Shown in pieces: positions 10,501 through 22,200 of a stretch of DNA of 64,000 nucleotides. This DNA comes from Prorocentrum cordatum (lineage: Eukaryota > Sar > Dinophyceae > Prorocentrales > Prorocentraceae). Numbering within the stretch: the first letter of the stretch is position 1; the number at the start of each line of letters is the position of its first letter. Position numbers and translations under genes: made by a program. The notes under the pieces are model-generated. The model saw only the letters and a list, made by a program, of their open reading frames with translations, made no database searches and was not told the DNA's origin. Location: positions 401,791-465,790 of the forward strand of contig CAUYUJ010020693.1 in NCBI GenBank assembly GCA_963575745.1, written 5' to 3'.

Positions 10501-13500
10501 TAGCCTGACTCGGGTCCCCGTCTTTTACATGGGGGATAGCCGATCCTGGCGGTCTGGTGTGCTACATCTGCTGGAAGAAAAACCTACCCCTAATGTCACC
10601 ACCTACCAAACCACCCCCACCCAACCCGAAGGCCTCGATTTGCCCTCCATTTCTAGTGGGGGGGGCGTCGGGGAACATTGAAAAAAAAACACGTGGAACC
10701 CGTACCCCCCCTAACCCGAAATTGAGGTCTTCGGGTTGGGTTGGGGTGGTCTGGTAGGTAGTCATAATGTTCCCAGGCCCCTTGACTTGGGCCCGCTCCC
10801 AGAGGGTCAGGGGGCCCCTTGGCTGCCGATCGCGAGGAGGCCGTCCGCCAGAACTGGAAGGCGAGTGCGCAGCTGGCGCCCGGGCTCCGGGAGGACGCCA
10901 AGCTGGCCGAGGATCGCCGGGGGCCCCCGAACTCGTTGCGCGACATCCGGGTCGCCGCGGCGATCGCGGTGGCCGCACATTTGGGCAAGATGTTCCTCGA
11001 GGAGCGGCATGTTCTTTCCCAGCCCCCCCCCTCACCGTTCTGCGATAGGCGTGGCTCATTCTTCACAGCGTAGCGACTGAGAGTTGTCGATGCATGTCCA
11101 CAACATGGGCAGCCATGTTTTCTGTTCACTGGGGGCCGACTATTGCGCAACCGCAAACGGTGTGTTGACCACACCGTGTGGTGAATCAGAGGGGATTCGG
11201 AGTCGCCGCACTGTGTTGGGACTCGAGCCGTTCTCCGAGGCACGTCTTGGGCGACTGGTCCCTCCAGGGTTCCACATCCGCGCGGTGTTCGGAGACGGAC
11301 TTTGCGGTGATGTTTTTCGGGATTCCGAGGGTCACCGCACGGTCTGCCACCACTCGGTTTTGGGGCCCCCAAGATTGGGGGCAACGTTGAAGGTTCGGGT
11401 AATCATGTAGTTTTCGTAGGTTCTCGGCGGCTTTTCAGCCTTGGGGGGCCTTCTGGCGGCTGCACCTTGCCGAGAGCGTTCCGGGGTGTGCCCCGATCGT
11501 CCCGAACGGCCGCCAGTGGGCCGAGGTGTGATCCGAGAGCCAGGGTCCGGGGCAACGTCAGAGGGGATAGGTTGGGCGTTGCGTCACGGGGGGGTCATCA
11601 ATGGGGGCGTGGCGAGGGTGGTCCGAAAAGGTACCCAAACGGCACCCAATCGAGCCCCCCGGGGCTCTGGAGGGGCCCGAAAGGGGCACGAAAGGGGACC
11701 GTTTCTAGACCCCCCATGTATGACCCCCCCATTTAAGCCACGCCCAAATAGGCGGAGAGGGGTATGCCTCGCCCACTGATCGCGGACACGGGGCCCGACA
11801 GTCCACTCCACCCAGGACCGTGCGGATAAACTGTCGGGGTCCCTCGCCGATCCAGCGGTGAGGTATCGCCGATTCCACCTCGATGTGCCCAGACATCCGA
11901 CGTCGTCACTTTTTAACAACGTTACTCCTCCTCCTCCTCCTCCTCCTCCTCCTCCTCCTCCTCCTCCTCCTCCTCCTCCTCCTTCCTCCTCCTGGACCCC
12001 TTCCCCGGGACCGACTTTTCCTCAGTCGTCTGGGGGTCTGGCGAGGCCCCCTGCCCAAGGCCGAACAGTAGCCAAACACCATGCGTCGTGGTCTCTCCGC
12101 ACTTAGGATCTCAGGATTTCACTCCCTGGGCCTGTGCCCCCCCCCCCATGATTGAGTGCAGGGTCCACTCCGATCGGATCGATCTCGGTTCGGGCGGACA
12201 GGATCCGATTCGACTTGGCGGCCCCGTGCTTGCGAGGCCTGGTTTGTGCACCCTGGCACGGCCGATCGGACTCGGTTTTTCGATTCCGCGTCGATGCGGC
12301 CCCGTCCGTCGCACGTTCCGATTCGATCTGACTTCCCAGTTCGTTGCTGGCTGAGTTTGGAGTGAGGAGGGATCAGGGGCAACGTTGGGAGGAGGAGGGG
12401 GGGAGGTGGATGAGGAGGAGGAGGAGGAGGAGGATGAGGAGGAGGAATGCGGGGCCTGGACCACCTCCAGCTCTTTCCAGAACTTGGCAGCTGCAAGCTG
12501 GGATGTTGTGGGGCCAAGGATTCGATTTCCCATTATTGATCGTACCCTATGTTCAGTGACCTGGCTGCTGTGCTCTCTGCTGATGTCCTCCCTGCTTCTG
12601 CTCTATCTCGTCGTGGCCTTTCCCCTCCTGCTGCCTCTCTGCTTCCTCACGCTGCTGCCTCGACCCTCTATCATCACCTCAGCGCGTTGCCGCCCGATTC
12701 GGTGATCTCGCAAACGGCCGCACTGGCCCAAATCCCACAAGCTCGAGCTGCGTTGCAGCGAGTAGCTCCAGGCTCCGAGGACTGGCTGTGGTGGACTCTT
12801 CTCTCTCGGGTAGGCGCCAGGAAGAAGGGGAGGAGAAAAGGGAGGAGGAGGACGAGGAGGAGGAGGAGGAGGAGGAGGAGGATAAGGAGGATAAGGAGGA
12901 GAATAAGGAGAAGGAGGAGGAGGAGGAGGAGGAGGAGGAGGAGGAGGACGAGGAGGAGGAGGAGGAGGAGGAGGAGGAGGGTGAGGAGGAGGCGGCGGCC
13001 CGATCGCCCGCCCCGCCCAGGAAAGCGCGGATGCTCTTTCGCGGGCCCATCGCCGATCTGTCGGCGACGTATCGCCGATGCCACCTCGACGCCTCCCCCC
13101 TGCGCCGGCCCCCCCTATCGGGTGTTTCTCTTTTCCGATTCGATCCGATGCCCCGATGCTTTGGACGCCCGAAATGGGTACCGAAAGAATGGGTACTATG
13201 CCCAACAGCAGTTCCTGCTCATTCTGAACAGGACTCGCTGTCCACGCCGCCGCGGCCTGTGTCCGTTCGAGACAGGAGGCCGCCCGCCCAACAGCGGCCG
13301 CTGTTGGCTTGGGGCAACATTTGTTGTTGGGCATAGTGCCCACTCTTTCCGTACCCATTTCGGGCGTCCAAAGATGCGCTGCTGATTGACCCTGCCCTAA
13401 CGATGCGCCTCCCAGACCCCGACGTCATGATTTGTTCGCAACGTCGACCCCAAGAGGTTTCGACCCTTTCCCTGGGGCCCGCTTTTCACCCCGAGCCATT

Positions 13501-16500
13501 TTTGACAGCCCCTGAGCCCGACGAGGACCCTTTGAGGCCGAATGTTATGAGAAACAGTCCGTCGTGCCTTTGTTCACGACGCGAAGGGGTCTGGGCTTCG
13601 CGGAGGTGCATCCTCGACCTGCATCCCTAAGCGTCCATTTCAATTTGAACCCTGGCCGGATCACATCGGGCATACAGTTGTTGCGCAGACCCTTTCTGGC
13701 GAAGTTCACCACCTCCAGATGCATCCCGTCACAATCGCATCTTCCCGTATAGACGATCATTGGTTGAACTCGCTGGAGAAATAGGGCCCCGAGGAGGTTG
13801 TACGGCAGTGCGCCATGGCATTCGCGTCGCTGCCAGCGAAGCTCCGCGGCGTGCGGGAGCTCGCCCTGGCGGCCGTGGGCTCCGACTGGCGGGCGTACGA
13901 ACACGCCCTCGAGGACCGCCGTCGTGGTCGCCGTCCCGGTCGTCGTGGTCTCGGTCGCCATCCCCTGACACCCGCGGGTCTTGGCCGTCTCCAGCGATGC
14001 AGTCGAGGCTATGAGCTAAGGACCACGCTGGGCCCAGGAGGGGTTCGGGTTTTATGGCCGGCTCCGCAGATCCAGGCCAGGAGCCTGTCTGACGCCGAGG
14101 TCCGCCGTGGGCAGGAACGCCCGGCGAACCCCTCCGTTTTTATTTGGCATTCGTGATGGCAGCGCGCCGACTGTAACCCGGGTTCTCGGGCCCGCCCTGC
14201 CCCTCCCATCCCTGACCAGCCTGGAACATATCCCTATCCCTATGCTGGGCACCTCCTCATCACGATGCCAATCTCAGGGACTCCCTTGTTTTTTGAGAGC
14301 GAGTCCCTAGGATTGTCGTCGCCGTTTGGCGTGTCCATCTGAGGGATAGGGATACGTTCGAGGCTGGTAGATCCCCGGATAGCTTGACCTTGTTTGTTGC
14401 GCAGGTCCGAGGTAGGTACGCAGAGATGGTGCGCGCAGGGGCATGCGCGGGGCTGCCCGGAGCGAACAGGTTCGGCTATCGGTTGGCACCTTCTTCCCCC
14501 CCCCCGCCCCCCTTGCAAAACCCAGGTTATCGCCGAAGAACAATCGGGGGTGGACAGAACCCCCAACAGTGACACGTCGATTAGTGAATTGTCCGTTCGC
14601 GGTTCTCGAGAGGGCGCCGCGGCCGCTATTTTCCGGGCTTGCGCCAGCCAGGTTTGGGCCTTAGGTCGTTTTCACTAAACCACGTTTTGCTAAGGGAGGT
14701 TTAGCCCGTCCATCCCCGAAACAACCCCCACGATCCCTTTTTCTCGATCCGTGGTGCAGCGAGGTCCCGACCGCTTGTTCCCAGGAGCAGATTTCCGTCC
14801 CTGGATCACGTTTGGAATCGCGCGCGTCCTCCCAGGGCCGCGATCGAAGACAATCCGCCAGCATTGGTAAAAGAGTACATCTCTTACGGGCAAGAGGTCA
14901 TGATAATGATACGTTCCAGGATCTTCAGATTTCCAAGATTTCCCTATGTTCCACAAGGGCTGCAGAAAAAGAACGCGTTGTACTACTCGATCCAACGTGC
15001 TTATTCGCAAACGTCAGAAGCAACAACACATGCTTGCCTCGATGTAATGGATCGTAGATCTCCCGCGACGGATCCGGGCCATTTGCGAGTAGTGGAACGC
15101 GCTCACCTAAACAAGGGCTGCTGATCCTGGGAATTACCCTGGGCCAGCCCTATCGTGACAGCATGCCCGGGCGGGCCGCGCATGGTCGTGGCCGCTGGCC
15201 TGAAGAACCCGAATAAGCAATGGATCGTTGCCCACACCATGGGGTTTGCGCCGGCAAATGTCCGCTTGCGTGTCATCACCGCATGGTGGTTTACAGAAGA
15301 AATTCAAGGGCACCGCCGTCGCTCAAACAAATGGTATCGGAGGACCCCACGAATTGCCCCAGAGGACTGTTGGCGGCCTTTGGGGGCGCCCACCCCCGTT
15401 CCTATGGATTCGCTCGAACACGAACACGTTATCCCGACGCTCCAGTGGGTTTGCGGCCATTGTAGTTTTGTGGACACGTGCAAAAACGAAAGGGCCCCCA
15501 GTCGGCGGCGATCCCCGGGGAAATGCCGCCGCATGGGGGCGGGCCTTCTCAGAAGGCTCGGGGGGCCTCGGGCCTTCTGAGAAGTTTGCGGAGGCTTCTC
15601 CCTGGGCAGAGTCGGCTTCTCAGAAGGCGGAGGGTTTCTGAGAAACCCCGCCGCCTTCCGATAAGGCCTGCGGCCTCCCACTTGCCCCTGGTATCGCTCG
15701 GACGTGTGTATTTTTTTCTCGGCGAGGACCATCGAGGAGCACCCTTGATCATCTGGCGAAAAAACCATGCACGAAACCGAAAGAAGCACAGGAAATGGAC
15801 GTCCGAGCGATGGCGAGTGCCCCCCCCGGGCGCGCCGCCGAGAGGAGCTGCGCGGGGACCGCGAGATCGCGCTGCGGGCCGTGCGGCAGCACGGCCTGGC
15901 CCTGGAGCTGCGTCGGGGGGAAGAGCGCACTACGACGCCTCGAGGCTCGAGGCGTTCGGGCGTTCCCGGCGGTCCTCGGCGGCTCCCCCAGCCTCGGGAG
16001 GCGCTCCCGCGGCTGCGCCTCGCCGTGAGCGTTCTGCGGGCGCCTGGAGCGTCCCGAACGGTCGACCGAGAGCCGGTTTATGATGACCCGAAAACCGAGG
16101 GAGTCGGCTGGCAAAGGAGGAACGGGAGTTGATACCGCTGCCTTTGCTTCGTTTTCCCCTTTGGGGGCCTACTGGGAGGCCTTCGTCACGGTGCGGATTT
16201 GTTCATAAATCTGGTCAGAATGCACCCAGGGAGCGGTTAGGAGTAGCGGTATCGATATCTTCCCATTCCAACAGGAACTGACTGCGGCGAGCTTGAGATC
16301 GGACAGGTCCGCCGCCAGATGATGTCCATGTCCACTGCCGTGTGATCGTGTCCTGGGGAATCAGGGAGCGGCGGATGATCATAGATTTTGCCCTTCCATG
16401 CGGCGGCGGGTACACATAAATATCTCAATGTATGTATAGATAAATCCATGTATCGTGTATAGAAAGAGGGAGAGAACGAGAGAGAGAGAGAGGGAGAGAC

Positions 16501-19217
16501 AGAGAGAGAAGCAGACATAAGACAAACAAGAGAGAGGGAGGCACAGAGAGAGAGAGAGAGAGACAAACGTAAGAGAGAGAGAGAGAAGAAGCAAGAGAGA
16601 TATTGCCCAAGCAGCGCTTGCACTTCTAAGGAACTGATTCGTTTTCTAAGGACCTGGACCTGTCTGACGCTGTGGCGGCTACGTCGCCGCCGTCGCCGCC
16701 TCGTCGCCGCCCGTCTTCTGGGCTGCCTGCCGTTCTGGTGAGTATGTCGCCGCCCCGCTTCCTTTTCGTCGCCGCTCGTCGTCTTGTCCTGTCTGCCGCT
16801 TTTGCGGCTATGTCGCCGCAGTCGCCGCCTTGTCGCTGCCTCGTTTAGGCCCGTTGTCTGGGCCTGTCTGCCGCACTGGTGGCTATGTCGCCGCCGTCGC
16901 CGCCCCGTCGACGCCTCGTCGGCGGTTGTCGCCGCCATTAGATTGCACCGCATGTTTGCACCCCCCCCCCGGGATTATCGGCTCCCGTTTTTTTCGTATT
17001 GCAATTTACACGCGATCATGCCCCACCGTCCATCCTAACGATGAATTCGTATCATGCCAGCCCAACCGGTATCGACTCCCCCCTTGTCATCCTCTCCGAA
17101 GAAAACGATGTGCGCGTGCCGAAATCATCCGAACACCGATTGGTTCCGGCAGGATTTCAAAATCGAGTGTCCAAGACGCGTATAAAAGCAGATGGTTTCG
17201 CAACGCGGGCTGTCAAGAAACAATTGCGCTCGCGCACTTGCGAGTTCGCAGGAGAAGCTTCTGCTTGAGTTTTTTCAGAACATGATACCAAACGGTCTTC
17301 GCACGCGCGCGTGTCGAACGCCCTTGCGCGCGTGCTGTCGCGAGAATATGTTGCAACAGATGTGGCGAGGTGCACGCACGCGCGTCGTCGCGCACGCATG
17401 TCGACATCCTTAAACAACCTGCGGTTTCGTACGGATTTCAGAATCGGAGTGTCAAGCAAACACGTAACAAAAGCCACATGGTTTCGCGAAATCAGTTTTC
17501 AACATAAAAGGCGCTCTTGCTCTTGCGAATTCGCAACACAACCACCAGTTGGTAAGCATGCTCACCGAATTCTACCAAACGAGCCACCCGTGCCGAATGT
17601 CGAAATCATTCGAACGCCCTTGCTCGCGTGCTGGGGGGTGACACGATCCGCGTCAAATAATTCCATGCGGGCCACACTCGCGCGTCGGCCGCGCACACGT
17701 CGAACTCATTTCCAACTTTCCCATCACCGACGCGAGAGCGAGTCATCGTCGTCGGCGTGATCAGCATCGGCGCCGTCAGTGGCCGTACCGTCGCCGCTGC
17801 CATCATCGTCGCCCGCACCGCTACCATCATCATCGTGTCTACCGTTGTCGACGTTGCCATAAGACCGCGCCCGCCCACATCGCCGACTCACAGTGACATG
17901 CCCTTGGGGGTGTGCCCAGCGGTCAGCGCCACCGCGGCCGCGTCGGTGGCACCAAACTAGCTGGCCGCTGCGCGCGCGAGCCTGCGCGGGCTAGCGCGGC
18001 CGCAAAGGAACACCAGCCAACACGAAGCACTCATCGCAATCGCGCCGCATTGGTTTAGCAAACCAAGTTGCGGGAGGGTGGGTGGGATGATTGCGCGAGC
18101 AGTGGGGTGGAAAGGTCACTGCGAACAGAATGTAGGTCCTCCTTCCTAAGCAAAGATTGGCTCCAACCCTCCACCCAGGGATTATCGACACCCCTTTTCG
18201 TATTGCAATTTACATATGATGCTGGCCCACCGTCCATCCTAAAGAGGAGCTCGTACTATCCCAGCCCAACCGGTATTGGCCTCCCCCGTCATCCTCTGCA
18301 ACAAATGCTACCAAACATCAGAACTATTCAAGAATTCGTTGCGCAAAATGGGACGAAGTACGCACGCGCGCGTCGTCGCGCGCGCATACCGAAACCCTTG
18401 AAACACCCCGGTGTCGTGAGAGCTTCAAAATCGAATGTCCAACATTCATATGCAACAAACACATAGCTTCGCAACACGGATCTTCAAAAACCTCAAAAGT
18501 TTGCTCGCGCGTCCTTACGAAGTCATGAGAAGCCCATCGGTTTTTCAGCATGTCAGACAAAGGTGCTGCTAATCTAAAGCCAAGCTAAAGCTAAGCGGAA
18601 GCTAAGCTAAAGCTAAGGTGCAGCTAAGGTACAGCTAAGCTAAAGCTAAGCTAAAGCTAAGCTGAAACTAAGCTGAAGCTAAGCTAAAGCTAAGCTGAAG
18701 CTAAGCTAAAGCTAAGCTAAAGCTAGAGCTAAAGCTAAGGTGCAGCTAAGCTAAAGCCAAGCTGAAGCTAAGCTAAAGCTAAGGTGCAGCTAAGCTAAGG
18801 CTAAGCTAAAGCTAAGCTAAAGCTAAGCTGAAGCTAAGCTGAAGCTAAGCTAAAGCTAAGCTGAAGCTAAGCTAAAGCTAAGCTAAAGTTAAAGCTAAAG
18901 CTAAAGCTCTCAGGGGACTGGGGGAACCGCGGGGCGGGGACTGGGGGAACCGCCCGGGGCGCTTTACACTGCCCGGCCCTTTAAGCCAAGAGAGTAAGAA
19001 CCCTTCCAGGCAGAGCCTATGTAGGGAATGAAGCGAAATGCGCGCGCGCGTCGTCGCGCGCGCATGCCGGAATCCGTCCAACACCCGCGGTTTCGCAACC
19101 ATTTCAAAACCGAATGCCCAACACACATGCAGCACATGGTTTCGCAACATCAGTTTTCAAAGAAGCGTGCGCTCGCGCTCTTGCGTTTTTTTTGTCATTT
19201 AATATAAAAAACCTTCG

Positions 19218-19248
<31 letters not shown>

Positions 19249-22200
19249 ACGCATGGAATTGTGCTAAAACCATGCGGACCACTCTCGCGCGTCGGCCGCG
19301 AACGCATGTCGAACTTCGTCCAAATCCTTCATCACCGACGCGGGGACGCCGTCATCGTCGCCGGCGTGATCAGCATCGGCGTCCGCATTGTCACCAGCAT
19401 CGCTACTATCATCATCGTGTTTTCCGTTGTCGACGTTGCCATGATACCGCGTCCGCCCAAGTCGCCGACTTGCAATCCAGTGCCCGCTGGGATGTGCCCA
19501 GCGCTACCGCGCCGGTCGGTGGTGCCAAGCTAACTGGCCGCTGCGCGCGTGGTAGGGTAGGCGCGGCCGCAGAGATGCATCAACCAATGCCAAGCATGCA
19601 TCGCAGTCGCCGTCGCATGGGTTTTGCAAACAAATTTGGGGTGGGTGGGATGTTTGCAAGAGCGTGGGATGTGTCAAATCGATTGGTAAAATCAACTGCG
19701 CCACGTAGATTGCACCACATAAATTGCGCCACGTGATCGGCACGACATAAATCACGCCATATAGATCGTTCCACATATGTTGCACATCACATGGTGTACG
19801 CACATTGATTGCACCACGCAGATATCCCACACATTTACACAACACATGTCGCACACCATACATTGCTAGAACACACGTTTTGGTGTTATCGTTGTTTAGT
19901 GCATACGTGCATGATATATACATGCGTACACATACATACATACGTACATACATGCGTACACATGCATACCGACAGACATACTGAAATTCACACACACGTA
20001 CGTACAAAGAAACATATATACATGCACGCACGCACGCATAAATGCAGACATACATTTGTGTATACGTACCCACCTACATAGGTACATGCACACATACGAA
20101 TGCAAGCGACTGTGCATGTAGACGTACGTACGTACATACTTACATTCACACGCTTGTATGTATGTGTGTATATATATGTATGAATGTATACACGTATGAT
20201 ATGTACATATGTATATGCCGATCCTCCACTTCTCGAAATCCCAGGGCGCGGCGCCGAAGCGGTGGACTTCGACATGTTCCCAGACATCCGCCGATGTCTT
20301 TTTGTTCGATCCGCGGCCCGAGGGGTCCCGACCACTCTTCGGGCCAGTTTTCCCCAACGGATTTATTTCTCATGGTCCGGGGCTCGTTTCATGGCCTCAT
20401 CAGGCCGAAATCATTGAACAACGCCCGGATCGAACAAAGAAACATATCGTCCGACATCTGGGTATTCTGGCGGTGGGACAGGGACCTCGTCTTCGAGGCC
20501 GTGCGGCAAGACTGGCGGTCGCTCAGGCACCCCCTACCACCCACAGGGTGCCCTGTGGCAGAGAGGAGGAAGGGGAACAAGAGGAGGAGGAGGAGGAGGA
20601 AAGGAGGAAAAGGGAAGGTATGACACGACTGGGCCCACCGGTCGTCTTGTCTCACGGAAGCAGAGGCGAACAGCGGAAGCTACAGGGAGAGATAAGTCGG
20701 CCGGAGGAGGCGGAGGAGGAGGAGGAGGAGGAGGAGGAGGAGGAGGTGAGGAGAATGGTCTCGTAGGAGGCGGACGGGAAGGAGTAGGAGCAGGAGGAGG
20801 AGGAGAAGGAAAAGGAGAAAAGAGACAGGGGAGATGGAGGAAGAGGACGGAGGAGGAGGAACAGGAGGAGAAGATGGAATAGGAAGAGGAGGAACATGAT
20901 AGTAGAAAGGAGAGACAGGAGACGCGGGCGCGGATGGGGCCAAAGGGGAAGGGGGCACAAATCCCATGGGGAAATGGGTCCCGTCTTGCACCACTGGCGG
21001 CGTCACAGATTCGCATCCCCCTCGCACGAAGGACGGTCTTTGTGACACCCTCGCAGTGGGGAAACGATGCCTTTCGAATTCTCAGCAAATTCTCGGCGCC
21101 CTTCTCCACGAGGTGCCCGGGGTCTTCCGTGGTGCATCGACCACATTTGAAGCAAAATGTCAAGCAGTGCTCAGGCCAGAAGGCGAGCACGTGCGAAGCA
21201 TGTAAAGAAACCGCGCCGCTCCGAGCGGCCTGCAGCAGGTACCGGACACGGTTCGTCCCCGTCGGCCGCCGCGGCCAGGCTGCTTGCTGGCGCCAGGCCC
21301 GTGCACGGCGTGGCACTGATGCTCGGCAGGTGATGGCCAGGCACGAGCTCGGCGGCGGCGAGCCCTGGGGGGAAGGGAGAAGGAGATGGCCTTCTCAGAG
21401 GGCGGCGGGACTTCTCAGAAGCCCTCGCGCCTTCTGAGAAGGCCCGCCCCCTCTCACTTGCCCCCAGGGCTCGCCGCCTCGCTTGTGGCAGTGGGTGCGG
21501 TGCCATCTGCTGCCGTACTTGGCCACCGCGTCAGCGGAAGACTTGCGGGCAGGCGTCCGAGGGGGGCGCCTGACGCAAACAGGACGCAATCCCTTTCTCC
21601 ATGTCGGCCTCTGTCGCCCGCTCGAGCGCTTTGCGAGCACGGCGGAGAACGAGGGCCGCTATCACATCGACCTCGTCGGTTCGAGGTTCCTCGCCCACCA
21701 TCTCGGCCACCTGACGCAGCTCAGCCACCTCCCACGCCCACAAATCGGCAACCTCGTTGCCTAACGCGAGAAAGAGAGTGAGAGAGAGAGAGCGAGAGAG
21801 CGCTCGGTGACGACCAAGTGGGCACGCTCGTCAGCGTGCGACGCCACCCACTCGACCAGCACCTCTCCCTCGCCTCGGCTGACCATGGCCGCGTGGTCCG
21901 GCTGTCTGAGGTCTGGGCGGAGGGGGAGGAGGAGGAGGAGGAGGACCAGTGTAAACCTAAGATTCATCAACGATGTTGGAATCAACCATCCCTCCAAGTT
22001 CCCTCTTCATAGGCCCCTACACAGGTTCATTTTCACTGAGGGGATTGCCTGGGTGGGAGAACCGATTCAAGACCCTGAGGCGTGCCAAACACCAATCTCC
22101 GGATTTCATCGCCACAGATCAACTTGATTGTTGCGTATTGACGATCTCGAATCGCACGCGAACATTCATGGGACTTCAACACCGCGAATCAACGTCATTG

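Noticed and set aside
12549-12830. Protein-like frame starting FSDLAAVLSADVLPASAL
   Set aside because: Varied composition, but no recognised family, no AG|G boundaries placed, and it lies in the J/K intron of the gene model.
18573-18909. Interstitial telomere repeat
   Set aside because: The unit is AGCTAA/AGCTGA, not TTTAGGG.
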